NCBI GenBank assembly: GCA_012184525.1
Contig: WOFQ01000076.1
Coordinates: 1 to 64,000 of the forward strand
Direction of reading: 5' to 3'
Length of the DNA stretch: 64,000 nt
Origin: Xenoacremonium recifei
Lineage: Eukaryota > Ascomycota > Sordariomycetes > Hypocreales > Nectriaceae
The notes below the pieces were generated by a model that was given only the letters and a program-made list of their open reading frames with translations, ran no database searches and was not told where the DNA came from. Every line of letters starts with the position of its first letter. Position 1 is the first letter of the stretch. This document shows, one piece after another, positions 23,672-34,894 of the stretch. The translations under genes were made by a program, and so were the position numbers.

Positions 23672-25397
23672 ATGGCACACAAAGAAGGCATTATTCGCGA
23701 CCTGGATGTTCTTGGGGGGAAAGCCGAGATCTCTCATGAAGAAATCGTGCTTATGGCCGAGCTAACCGCAGAGGAGAAATCGATCGAGAAGCAGCTCGTC
23801 CGACAAATTGATAGACGCATTATGCCGTTAGTCATCTTGGTTTATCTCATGAACTATATCGACCGGTAAGTTATCACCAAAATTTGAGGGTTTTTCTAGT
23901 CGACGAAATCGCTGTTAGATAGCTAATTGATAATGTCCATAGAAACAATTACGCCGCTGCTAAACTTCAAGGTCTTATTGCTGACCTTAACCTCACCGGT
24001 CAACAGTATCAAACGGGACTATCTATCCTTTTTGTCGGCTATCTTTTGATGCAAATTCCTTCCAATCTTCTCCTGAACTATATCGGTCGCCCATCAGTAT
24101 ATATCGGCTTTTGGGTTTGCGCCTGGGGGCTTGTCTCTGCGTGCACAAGTCAAGCGAAAAGTTATGGAGGCATTGTGGCATGTCGGTTTATCTTGGGACT
24201 TGTCGGTATGTTCTTAAAACCCCCATACTGATTCTTGTGCGTCCTTTGACACCAATATGCAGAAGCTCCTTTTTTCGGAGGCACGCTGTTTTTTCTGTCT
24301 AAATGGTATACTCGAAAAGAACTCTCCTTTCGCATGAGTATTTTTTACTCTGGCTCTTTATTAAGCGGCGCTTTTGGAAACCTGATCGCGGCTGGCATTC
24401 TCAGTGGCCTTAACGGAGTAAGCGGGCTAGCCTCATGGCAGTGGCTCTACATCATAGAAGGCTCTATCACTTGTTTCATAGGGGTAGTGATCTGTTTCTT
24501 GTTGCCTGACTTCCCGGAGACATGGCGCGCTCTGTCGGAAGAAAAGCAAGCTGTCGCTATTCGTCGGCTAGCTATCGAAGCAGCCGAAGCCGACCTGGAT
24601 GAAGAGGGTGGTGAGTCCACTATATTCTTTACTGGGTAATCACATTATCTGACGCGGAGTAAACAGGTCTTGGCCAAATTTCTGGTCTGAAAATGGCTGC
24701 ATCTGATATCAAGACATGGGCTTTTGCCTTTGCATACATGTGTATTGGCGGCGCTGGAGGATTTCAGTACTTCTTTCCGACACTTACAAGTACTCTTGGT
24801 TACGATCACATAGTATCCCTACTTCTGGCAGCACCGCCTTACATTTTCATGGTATTTTACAGCCTCCTTCATAACTGGCTTGCTGATAGAGTGGGAATTC
24901 GTATATGGTTCTTCCTATACCCGATCCCTATAACGATTATCGGCTTCATTATCTTTATGACTGTCGATTCGTTCGGACCTCGATACTTCTCTTTCTTTCT
25001 CATGAATATGACCTTCGCGCAGAACGGCGTTCTTTACTCCTGGATCGCAACATCCTTACCTCGTCCTCCTGCTAAACGGGCTGCGGCATACGGAATAATA
25101 AATATGATAGCAAATTCAGCTAGCATCTGGACTCCATACACCTATTACGATGCGGAAGCGCCTTACTACCGCGTGGCCCTTGGTATATGTATCACACTTC
25201 AAGTGCTTGGCGGCCTTGCAAGCTTGTGTATCTATTTTAATCTGCGCATGCTTAATAAGCGCCAGCAGCGACTGGAGAATGAAGATGTTGAGTTGACGGA
25301 GAGAGAGCTGCGGAGGCTGGAGATCACTGCTAAGGCAGAGAAAATCGATCTTGCGGCCGCGCGGCGTCTGCAAAAAGGGTTCAGATATATGCTGTAG
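23672..25397 (+). CDS. MFS anion:cation symporter (allantoate/nicotinate/pantothenate-permease type)
   Basis: Four exons: 23672-23865, 23943-24205, 24263-24610, 24667-25397, giving 511 residues. The cytosolic N-terminus ends in QIDRRIMPLVILVYLMNYIDR (helix 1, with the family DR loop completed across intron 1 as RNNYAAAKL), followed by helices containing GYLLMQIPSNLLLNYIGRPSVYIG and a conserved helix-4/5 segment FILGLVEAPFFGGTLFFLSKWYTRKELSFR that spans intron 2. The second half starts after a charged loop (about 225-250). The C-terminal tail is long and charged (ENEDVELTERELRRLE), likely coiled. The ACS family moves small organic anions such as allantoate, nicotinate, pantothenate or biotin precursors with protons across the plasma membrane. 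Substrate cannot be told. No lesion seen. Confidence 0.9.
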
Positions 25398-26566
25398 TGC
25401 GGAGAACAGAAACATTGATAGAATGAAAAGAGAATCATTACCGGAAGCCTAGACGCGGAGTGGCTATTAGTGAACTGCGCATAATGATAAGGATATAGTT
25501 CCGGGATACTAGGTTTATAGGTCTTTCATTTACCAAGGCACGAAGTAAATTCAATCTGTCGTTCGTCTCTATGGCTCTTTCATCTAGGTCATATCGTTAA
25601 CCCTCTATCTAGGTGATTATGAAGCACGAAACTATTATTGGAGTTAGCCAATAGCTCAAGCAGGGCTGAATGATTCAGAAGACAAAAGCTTCTTATATCT
25701 TTATAGTTATTCGCTTACGAAACTCGGTAGGATCGCACTTCCTCTATGCAGATTTAAGTTTGTAAGCTTATCGAAGAAAGACTTATAAGAAAATTACTAT
25801 CATTCATAGCGCCCTTCGATATGCATGCACGTAGTTTCTGAGAGCTCCCCATGTGTACTGGCGTAATTTATATCCGATCGGGCAGGACTTCCCAGTTGCT
25901 CTGTGTTAACCGCGGTTATTTTAGGTAGCACTTCGTTCTCTAAAAATGACCAAAAATAATCCGAAGTCTTATATCTAGACACTAATTTGCTTTTTATAAA
26001 CCTTTGCTATAATCAGCAAGATAAGAAGAAATAGCTTGATTCAGTATATAGTCTTGCCGGAAGTTGCAATTCATATATAAAAAGAGTGTTTTAGACTAAG
26101 ACGAACTGCATTGAGAGCATTAAAATGCAATGAATTCCGCGGTACTGTGGCCCGAGGTTCTTGCTTTGAGAGAAAGTTCATTTTCCTATTAAATGTAGAC
26201 TGATTTCAAAGACTCTTGAATTTAAACCTGGAAGTCACGGTGCGCAGAAATAGACGACATGATGTTGACAGTAGGATATCTAGCCATTTCCATTTGTCCT
26301 AGCACTTTGAGTTGTTCTTTGAGTATAAAGGATTTATTCCTATTCTTTGGAGAGCGCTATATCGCGGTTTGAGTTAATAATACCTTCTTATAGATTATTC
26401 AGTACGTTTAGAATGAGGTAAATGAGTTAGTAATGCATATAACTCAGATATATCCACATTTTCAAAGTGATAATTATCGGTACCTTGATCATATCGTTCT
26501 CGATGATGGCGAAGCCTAGCATTCATTTCACTCAAACCCTAAGCAAAAGGTATTGAAACACTTATT
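25398..26566. other. Gap: AT-rich intergenic DNA, no gene seen
   Basis: Very AT-rich with only short, motif-free frames. It lies between the 3' end of the transporter and the 21-bp tandem repeat. Confidence 0.5.
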
Positions 26567-26676
26567 CTATGAGGACTTTCTATGTCTCTATGAGGGCTTT
26601 CTATATCTCTATGAGGGCTTTCTATGTCTCTATGAGGGCTTTCTATGTCTCTATGAGGGTTATCCATATCTCTATG
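26567..26676. repeat. 21-bp tandem repeat, about 5 copies
   Basis: Unit CTATGAGGGCTTTCTATGTCT, starting at 26567, 26588, 26609, 26630 and 26651 plus a partial sixth copy. Units 3 and 4 are identical; the first and last are most diverged. It sits 35 bp beyond the stop codon of the intradiol dioxygenase, in its likely 3' UTR. Because 21 is a multiple of three it also reads as a 7-residue repeat on the minus strand, but no gene context supports translation. Confidence 0.9.
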
Positions 26677-26710
26677 CTTTGATAAACGCGGTAATAGTGT
26701 TTGATCACCT

Positions 26711-27936
26711 TCAAACCGAAGTTGTAGACTCGGGGAAGTCGCTAAGAGCTGATCCCGAGGGAGCCGTCCCGTTGCCTCCTCCACTTCCACCTCCCGTCGT
26801 AGAATCTGAGTTGGCATGTCCTCCGTCAGCGTCAAGATAGGCAGCGATGGAGTAGTAATCGTCGCTTGAGTAGTCAACACTCGTGTTAACCCCTATTTGA
26901 ATCCAGGCAAAAAGCCCATCGCTGATGTCGTCTCCGAGATATAGATACTCCGGGAACGGATCATAGCTGCTCGACGCCTGGACAATACTCCACATGTCGT
27001 CATCGTTGCTCGTGATAGACTGGGTATTGGTGGAATAGGGATAGATATCTTCAACAGCGCTGCGAAGATTTTCTGGCCAGAAGAGCTGCCCGATATGCGT
27101 GACGGGAGCGGTGCGGACGGAGATGGTTCCGTTTGACTCAACCGTCGCGTTCATGTGGGCCAACAGGTGAGTGTGTGTTGCACGGCCGTCGTAATGTCCA
27201 GGAAAAATCGTTTCAAACTGGACTACGCCGTCGTGGTCGGTCAACTGAATACCTCGAAGATAGGTGGAGTTGTAACCCCCAGCAGCGTAATTCCCAGACG
27301 TACTGATGCCCGAATAAACCCCAGTGGCATTGGCATTCCAGATGTCAACAGCTACTGCTGGGACCGGTTCACAAGTTGTTATGTCGACATACTGAACCTC
27401 CAGAAAAAGATCAACACCGTCACAGTAAAGATCTTCCTTCACGTTGCTTCGTAAAAACTCTCCAACGACGTAATAGGGCCCGTCGGTGACTTCTGGTGCC
27501 AAGATGCAGCTTGTATTGGCATCAAAGACGGATTCGAGAGCCGTGAACATGTCATAAGACACCGAGCTTGTCATGTTGTGGTTGATCTCTTCCCATGCTT
27601 CGAGAGCGGCCAAATCACGTCGCCATTTCTTAGGTGCTATAATTGACAGTGTGTTAGCATTTATATGCGACGGGATGGAGACAACTAACAAGTTTTGATG
27701 CTTCTTTTTTGTCTAAGCTCTTTCACTCTGTCGGCTCGACGCTTGATAGAGCGCTCTCTGAGGGAGCTTGAAACAGAGCCGCCCGAGCACTGCGCTAGGG
27801 ATCTGGCAGCCATGTTGGCAGCGTGGTCTCGAGCCACGATCTCCCGTTTCATGAAGTCTGAGCTGTGCGACTCGCCAGGGTGAGCTCCCGCGAAGGCGAC
27901 CAAGCCCATCAGGGCAATTTTGATAATTGCAGCCAT
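26711..27936 (-). CDS. Secreted intradiol ring-cleavage dioxygenase-like protein
   Basis: Two exons, 27936-27690 and 27636-26711 (intron GTTAGT...TATAG, 53 nt), giving 390 residues. Residues 1-18 (MAAIIKIALMGLVAFAGA) are a signal peptide; an Arg/Lys-rich propeptide-like region follows (to about 90, two KR pairs). The dioxygenase fold covers about 115-330. Candidate non-haem Fe(III) ligands by family pattern: Y137/Y138 in DGPYY, Y231 in FPGHYDG, H237 and H239 in GRATHTH. The family cleaves catechols between the two hydroxyls to muconates; extracellular fungal members are thought to act on plant aromatic compounds. A Gly/Ser-rich tail (GGGSGGGNGTAPSG) may be a linker or GPI-type end. Several N-glycosylation sequons are visible. 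Followed closely by the 21-bp repeat. Confidence 0.9.
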
Positions 27937-28847
27937 TTTATCTTAGATCTCAAAGTTGATTGGCAAAAAGAAAATACTTTTCGTTTGTTCCAAAGAAGGA
28001 TGGCATAGGAAAGAGGTTTATTGCCTTCGTTGTGAGGGATCATTCCTGCTTAGCTGGCGACTTTTAAAGCCTTTCGATGGCCCAAGTGCCACATGTTTCC
28101 TGCCTTATTGTTTCCATAATAGAACTTCAGAGCCACGCAATCGTCTACAGACTTTGCGAAGTTTACGCTAAGCATTAATCTGAATTTCCAGGGCCAAGTT
28201 TGCTTTCAGCAATTCTGCTGACGAAACGGATCCACATTCATCCCAAGTAGCTGTTCGGTATGTGGGGGATCTTCAACGGAAGTTTGAGATACTGCTGATC
28301 CTTTCCCGAGAGAGATACTGAATGAGCCACAGCTGGCGTGTGCTGCCCCATATGTCAATTGCAAGTCGTCATGGTAAACGTATTCAGTTCCTTTTGTTAA
28401 ATGACAGCCGAGGCATTTATAATTGCTTGTTTACGCATTAATTTTGATTGGCTGGCATGTTGTGGAATTCTCGCTCTATATACATCTTCGAAACAAGGGG
28501 TGTTTCGGTAGTTATTTTAGTTTGCAAACTTATCTTGGAGTTAATCTGATCCTGGAAAGGAGGCCTTTTGACCCCCCCATAAGAAACGAAGCACGAGGTT
28601 CATACTTTCAGGCTCCTTTGGAAAACAGTGCCTTAGCCACCTATGAGCAGAACTTGAAAAGGACAACGCACCGATATATTTCTATTCTCCCCAAGTACAT
28701 TATGGGAAAGTACTTATCAGACTTTACTCTGGAGACAAAGGATATGTTTGTCTGGCTTGGGCGAGATTAAATCCTCCTAGTGAATCATAGTGCCGTCACG
28801 TTTCATAGTCTGTACCAAAGCAAGCATTTGTACTGAAGTTCTAGCCA
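27937..28847. other. Gap: intergenic, no supported gene
   Basis: Promoter of the dioxygenase (right of 27936) and 3' region of the acetyltransferase. The 115-codon plus-strand frame at 28423-28770 has no recognisable domain. Confidence 0.45.
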
Positions 28848-29955
28848 CTAAATCTGCAACGCTGGCTGCATACCGTCTTGTTTGAGCCCCTGTGGTTTTC
28901 TAAGCATAGTGAATAATTTCACTGCATCACCGTCATCATCGCAGACCATTTCTTCAGCAAATTCGAAGCCGAAACGTCCATAAATTTCAATATTGGGAAC
29001 ATCTCGGCTGGATTCCAAGTAACAAGCCATGCCCTCGGCATCCGCTTGATCAATTACAATCTTCATGAGCTTCTTGCTGACACCTTTGCCCTGGGCCTCC
29101 GGTATCACCGCCACGATATTGAGGAAGTAGTAACCTCGTGGGTCAGTCCAAAGTTTCGATTGAATCTGAGCTTGTGCTTGCTTCCAAATATAGTATCGCT
29201 TGTATCAGGATGTCAGCTTTTGACATGCAGTCACTCCCACTCATGCACCGCCTATGTCTTGGAGAGCTGGATATGGGAGCATTGGTGTGGCATCTGCTGG
29301 GGGGGGGATGGGGTTCCAAGTACCTTCACATTTAGACCTCCTCGACCGTAGTAAAGATTGATGGCAATCTGGTTTAGGTAAAGCCGCCATCCCTCAAAAA
29401 AGTCTGTCCACGTTGACGGCTCATTTGCTGGTCGAGGAGGCAGCCACATTGCCACCCCTAACACTCGCTCACTATTTGCTTCTTTCGCCACGTGAAAGAT
29501 ACCGTTACTTATCCCCCACTTCATTCGAATGCCAAGTGTCGCGGCGTTTCGATTGAAGTCGAACTGGTCGAGAGCACAACGTTAAAATTAGTTCAAACGC
29601 AGCGTATGAAGCCAGGACGAAGGATTGAAGTGTAGAAGATACGCCAGGGTACATTATCCAAGCTAGATATCGTGGGGTAATGGTTTGCATGCAGCCACGG
29701 TAGGCTTACCTTTTGGTGATCGAACACCCATCTGTTATAGGGATCCTCAGAGAAGGCTGCCCTGAACCGTTGCTCTGATTAGCAATCAACGCGAATAAAT
29801 GTTACTTTCTTAAGCCCGTCGTGGCAGCTTCACTTGAACATGGGTCTGGTCTGTGTTGCTTGCGGCTTGAAACGTAGACGATGGGCTACTCACTGGACGA
29901 CTTTGACAGCTTCGGGAATGTCTTTTTCTTCCATTTTGGTGATTTCGATGTCCAT
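28848..29955 (-). CDS. GNAT-family N-acetyltransferase
   Basis: Four exons on the minus strand: 29955-29894, 29761-29710, 29563-29324, 29198-28848, giving 234 residues. The start MDIEITKMEEKDIPEAVKVVQAAF is the usual beginning of fungal single-domain GNATs, and the first intron splits the Gln before AAFSEDPYNRW. The acetyl-CoA site is seen in exon 4: NIVAVIPEAQGKGVSKKLMKIV (motif A, Q-x2-G-x-G around residues 158-163) and then CYLESSRDVPNIEIYGRFGFE, the typical end of the fold. The family transfers acetyl from acetyl-CoA to an amine; fungal members of this type act on small molecules, but the substrate here cannot be told. All introns are phase-consistent, so the gene is probably functional. 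Confidence 0.85.
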
Positions 29956-31144
29956 ACTGTAGGATTGAAAACAGGATCTTAGTCTTAACTTTCCAAGATT
30001 ATCTAGAAATCAGGGTTAAAGACGCTCTCATTTCGTAGGAGTTACTATGAGGTGTACGGAGTACGGAGAAAAAGACGCAAAGATAAGAAAAATTGGACTA
30101 CTCGAGGTGCGGGGCAGTCCAGCTACTCGTTATCTCTTTGGAACAATGTGCTACTGTGGCATTACGTGCTACTCCATAACTAGAATCTGGTCCGTCATTC
30201 CAGACTAACCACTGAAGTAAATTTTAGGCGAAGGGGTTTTCGGGACTAAGTAGGTGGTCTGACACGCAGGATAAATTTCTACAGTAAAATGATCGTTCCG
30301 CGATTTGTAGTAACGTCTCGCCTGTCGCCTAGGTAAGATTCCATTTTATTGAATATATTGCACACGCAACAGTTTATCATCGTGACGCAATTTCTTTTTC
30401 CTGGGTGCTGCTAAATTACAGATGACTATCCCATTTTGGTTGATGGGGAGGATCAACCCGTGCACTACTGAATTGATCCCCCTAGAGAAAGTATACGTTG
30501 CAATGTTAACTTTCGGACGTTGATGAAGCGAAATTGTAAGATTACTGGCTATCTGACATTGCCAGAGATAGAAAAAGGAGAAGGGAAGATAATAACGGAA
30601 GTTAATTCTCAGCTCAACATTACACCGCGATAGGGAAAAAGACCAAAGGCACAAGGCACAAAATAGAAACGGAAGATATAGTCGCTTTCTTTGGCAGGCA
30701 TCATGGAGTACCGCCCAGGTCATATTTAGAGTAGTCACGATCGGGGTTGCGAAAAGCCCATCGAAAGAAGAAGACATGAAAAGATAACTTGTGCACGATG
30801 AGTCAGATTACGTAGCTTCATAACCCGATGATTATGTACAAGATATTTACGGAGTACACCTGCACAAAATTAATTAGGACACCGATGGTCAACAGGAAGA
30901 AACCTAGAACTCTTGATCTGGGACTTTTTGCTTCAGAGTGATTTCGGACTTCGAACAGAAGAAGACATTTACAGATTAATCTCTGCATATAAGATCTGAC
31001 TTATTTGGATTCCAGTGTGAATATAAAAGAAAAATATCAACCCTCTTTTCCATAGCTGGGAATACGAAGAAGGATCTCCCACGAATGATGATCAACCTCA
31101 CGCCTACCACTGCACCGAGCAGGAGGTAACCCCAACCTGGTACT
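29956..31144. other. Gap: intergenic, no supported gene
   Basis: Holds two TACGGAGTA motifs (30055 and 30848). The minus-strand frame 30346-30777 (143 codons) shows no domain and seems incidental. Confidence 0.45.
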
Positions 31145-32181
31145 TTATGCATGTTGAACGGACTCTCCGTGCATAGCTTCCGTATTGGCTCCACTAGCGA
31201 CCGTATCTTGGCCGTTCTTAGCGATTGGTTTCTCGGATTGCCAGCCATATCCACGACGAGGGATAGGATCCTCATATGTGCGGATATAGACTCCAAGCGA
31301 TGACGGATCGGTGTTCCAATGGAACATTAGGAAAGCAGCAACTGTCATTGGTATGAGACAGCAGTCAAGAATGCCGTAAAAGATGAACTCTGAATCCGGT
31401 GCGATGACATTACCACCCTCGCTAATCCCCCAGCATACTGGGTAACACATCCAGAGGAGCCAGACCCATGTGTTTAAAATATAATGTGTCCATCTGATAT
31501 GATTTCCCAGCATTCTGGCGTATCGACGAGGTGCAACAAGCAAATGGTAACCGATGAGAAACCAGGACCAGATCCAGAATCCGTAGTAGCCTTAAAGATC
31601 ACGTCAGTATTCATCTCCATGCGAATAACGGCAACGGGAACCTACCCCACTTATAGTCACTTCGTACCACGGCACCAACAACTGCCATAATGGCCATAAC
31701 TCCGCTAAGAAAACAAGTCCACAAGATGTGGACTGCTGGAGCGGCGGTACCTAGTAGAAGTGCAGCGGAAAGGAGAGGCCAGATCAAGAACCTTCCGCTA
31801 TTAGTCAACTAACTTCTCATCGATGAAGAGAACTTACCAGCCGCAGTATCGAACCCACCAAACTTGGCGATTTACGCCAGCCACGAGATGGTTGTTGGGG
31901 CGTTGCCACTCGACGTCAATTGGCACCCATCCAAGGTTTGCCGCCATACTATAATGCTCAACCATAGCCACAAAGGCGACCGCGGCAAATATGTAATGGA
32001 AGATGCGGGCGCTCGGCTTCTTAAGGAAAGCAGTCGCTAGCACTATCAGCATAGTCGTTCCCATGACCGACATCACGGCCCAGTACCAATCCGAGCCATG
32101 TGTAGTGATGTGAATGTCAACGGTCCGGCCGTTTACCACGAAAGGGTTAACTGAAAGTGCTTTATTCTTGTTCGCTGGCAT
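31145..32181 (-). CDS. Opsin-related protein (Hsp30/Yro2-type) lacking the retinal lysine
   Basis: Three exons: 32181-31838, 31791-31646, 31590-31145, giving 311 residues. Seven hydrophobic helices are visible: after an N-terminus MPANKNKALSVNP come WYWAVMSVMGTTMLIVLA (helix A), FHYIFAAVAFVAMVEHYSMAA (B), VWWVRYCGWFLIWPLLSAALLL (C, across intron 1), then helices D-G, the last being FIFYGILDCCLIPMTVAAFLMF. In microbial rhodopsins helix G holds the Lys that binds retinal; the matching site here appears to be I243, so the protein should not be a photopigment. Fungal opsin-related proteins/Hsp30 are plasma-membrane proteins linked to heat, acid or alcohol stress. The second acceptor was chosen (GGAAG) because it restores RYCGWFLIWP. 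C-terminal tail of about 60 residues, hydrophilic. Confidence 0.88.
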
Positions 32182-32799
32182 GATTCCTGCTTCTGGTGTC
32201 AGGGAAATGATGAGGGGGGCTGGTGATGTTGAAGCGACGAGACTGTATGTAACTACGTCTATCGACTCTTTATGCATTCTACAACACCCTGACTCCCCAT
32301 CAAAGACATCCCATGGCTTCATCTACGTCATGATGGCCTCACATTGTAGCATTCCGGTCGGAACGGCCGGTGCCCATCCTCTCGGTCTCTGGAAACCTAT
32401 CATGTAGGGAGAGAGTTGATGCTGCTAATCACGTACTTCATCTTGTAATGACAAAACTACAAATTTTAAGGTACTGTCGAGAAAACAGGAAAGGGGCCTT
32501 TTTTTTTCTTTTTGAGAGTTAACTGCTGCATCTACTTGTTAGTTACTTTTGCTTAAACCTCTTGATTGTACGTCTTGCCGTCGTGTTTCCTCTCTCTGAG
32601 CCCCGAGTGGAGAGATGGTACAGAATACTATTACCGGGCTATGATAAATGACCTGTAATGGAACAGGAGCGTGCGCATACGCAATATGATTTACCCGTAT
32701 TAGCACTTGAGCGTCCATTCATTACACGCATGTAATTACTCATTGCACTATGAGGGATATTAAGTTCTTATTATTTAATATATCTCTGAACTTTCTATC
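32182..32799. other. Gap: between opsin-related gene and decayed secreted gene
   Basis: The first part is the opsin-related gene's promoter. A poly-T tract near 32500. Nothing else recognised. Confidence 0.45.
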
Positions 32800-33230
32800 A
32801 TGAAACCCCTCTCAGTTTCTCACTATCTTGCAATCTCTGGCCGGCATTCCAGCTGGTTTCCCTCTCGGCAACGCCGGATAGAATCCCGAACTTTCTAAGC
32901 AATTTGCGTGCGACAACAGTGTTGGGTCCGGCGGCTCAGCGTCTTTGTGGGATGTGGTTCGAAGACACACCCCTTGAAACTTCGAATAGTCACATGCATT
33001 AATAATTGTGTCATCATTCCAAGAAAATATGATCAAATGTCACATCTAACAATGATTTGTTAGACGGTACCTTCACGCCACAAGCTATTGGTCGGTGTTT
33101 GCAGTCCGGACCGGGCGGCAATATCGGAACGCTATTTGAAAATGCAACGGAATTTATTCCACAGCTAGCAGCGAATAGAGATTGTAACTGGTCAGGAAAA
33201 CATTGGAAGCTTGACTCGAGCCGATTATAA
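32800..33230 (+). pseudogene. Decayed small secreted-protein gene, family unknown
   Basis: Coding-like sequence runs on the plus strand in pieces: an ATG at 32800 with a signal-like start (MKPLSV, then in the next frame LTILQSLAGIPAGFPLGNAG), then NPELSKQFACDNSVGSGGS ... SLWDVVRRHTP, and finally, after stops, DLLDGTFTPQAIGRCLQSG ... FIPQLAANRDCNWSGKHW ending at TAA 33228-33230. In-frame TAG and TGA codons at about 32878, 32973 and 32985, plus a frame change near 32815, break it. Cysteines and sequons suggest a secreted protein of about 130-150 residues. I do not recognise the family. An intron could explain part of the break but not all the stops. Confidence 0.4.
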
Positions 33231-34226
33231 GGCTTGTGTCCAGACTTAACTACGAGTCGTTATATCTATGCCAGGCAGTGACGTAAAATTCGCAGATGAA
33301 TTCAATATTATTGGGCTCTTCGACAAACCTAAACTAGTGCCTAGTCGGTTAAATACCACGCTCACAGAACCGGCGGCACCTCTTTGCCAAGATAAACCGG
33401 TACTTTTACATTATTGTAGGGTAGTCTCGCAAGGCCATCCACGTACCAAATTAGACTGCTCCCGCGGTATGACTCTAGAGAAAGACCTAACGCTTGCGAT
33501 GGAATGTCTATATTTAAAGATCAGTAAATTCGATTCTAGAGGTAAAACATTAAGTGTAGGTTCCTTGTCAAGCAACAGCCACAACATTGCCCGCAGTCTT
33601 GAAACCAAATCCTACTTCGAAGCGGGCAGCAAACTATATTTTCGAGACCTCACGGTATGATGGATAGGATCTAACCTGGGCATAACTCGAAAAACGGCAA
33701 ATCCAATTAGATACTCAACCGGGCATTCGAGAACCCAGAACTCTACATAAGTGTCCGAACTCTTGTAGAATAAGTGAATACAATTTACTTCATGCACTCT
33801 AACTTATTCCTTACGCTTAAATCCCTATCAGGAGCCGTGGGCGAAAGCATGAGGATTTAAAATAAAACCGAAAACGGCCCAATTGAAAAATCAAGCATGG
33901 CGATTAAAGAATATAGAACGGAAAAGAACTGTTCTGCGGCTTCTATTGATTGTTCTTCTCATAGATTCACGTAATTTCAATGTCAACGCAACAACGATAT
34001 GCTCAAATTCAAATAGCCTTTCAGATCTTGGTGCATATGAGGTGTAGTGGAATGGTGAGCAGTACGGGATAATAGTGGTAGGTTAGGAATCCCCTTATCT
34101 AAGTACAAGAAATCGCCTGTCCAAAACAAGGCAAACACAGCCAGCCATGAAAATGAACGAACAGACGAGAACGCAATTTCAGTATTTCATGTCCTGTCAT
34201 CTGATGCGGCTATACATGAAGGAACC
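33231..34226. other. Gap: intergenic, no supported gene
   Basis: The 130-codon plus frame 33268-33660 has no domain, no signal peptide and is overlapped on the other strand. Treated as chance. Confidence 0.4.
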
Positions 34227-34894
34227 TTATACTCCGTTTTTTTGGATCGTTTTTAGCGTACCTGATGATCCATTGTCTGTTTCGAAGCTCATCTCGCTCA
34301 GCAGGAAGATGCTATCTGGCCAAGACAGGTAAGATATCCATCAGTATTAACATATATTTGATCGGCTTTTGAGGCGTCAGTCTTTTTAATGGAATTCCTT
34401 CAAGTAATATAGACTCACCCAAGTTGATACCAACTTCAACGAACGAGGAACTTCCAGGATTATAACAGTCGCAGTCGAATTCAGTCGAGTTAGAGCTAGT
34501 ACTGGATAGGTATGTGCAAAGCTCTTGAGCATCAACACACTCTGGGATCCCGTCATTTAGGGACGCATCAACCGGCGAAAAGTTTCCGCTATGATTCGAT
34601 TAGTCAATCCGTCAATAGTGGTCTCTCAGAGCACAGGTTGGTTCAACATAGAGTAAAGCAGTTATGAGAGAAAGAAGAGGAAGGGACATACTTGACTTGC
34701 CAGAGAAGAGCGCTTCCATTGAATGCTAAGCAGTCATTTAGATCAAGACTCGAGCATACCTCTGACCCGGAGTCAGATGTGCACTGGGCCACAAGATCAC
34801 GGCGATTAGCTGAGGAAGACCAGGATGAACATTCAGTTGTCCAATCCGCCACGACAATGGAAACCAAGGAGGGAAATAGAGCAAAGAATCTCAT
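34227..34894 (-). CDS. Secreted cyanovirin-N homology (CVNH) domain protein
   Basis: Exon 1 34894-34692 and exon 2 from 34588 are well supported (intron GTATGT...CATAG); they give MRFFALFPSLVSIVVADW, a short signal peptide, then the CVNH hallmarks: a Cys in the first strand, LVAQC, SSLDLNDCLAFNGSALLW and, across the intron, NGNFS. The second half has four or more cysteines (CVDAQELC, DCDC) and ends FVEVGINLG. The terminus is uncertain: I used a donor at 34418 and an acceptor before 34315, giving 153 residues with a third exon to 34227; reading through instead gives a different tail. CVNH proteins bind mannose-type glycans in some members. No transport or enzyme role is implied. Probable secreted lectin-like protein; activity untested. 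Confidence 0.6.

Noticed and set aside
26539..26880. Open frame with a 7-residue repeat (HRDIESP) over the 21-bp array
   Set aside because: It overlaps the dioxygenase 3' end in another frame and arises simply because the repeat length is a multiple of three.
30346..30777. 143-codon minus-strand frame
   Set aside because: No domain or intron context; composition resembles AT-rich noncoding DNA.
33268..33660. 130-codon plus-strand frame
   Set aside because: No domain, signal peptide or homology that I recognise; overlapping antisense frame of similar quality.
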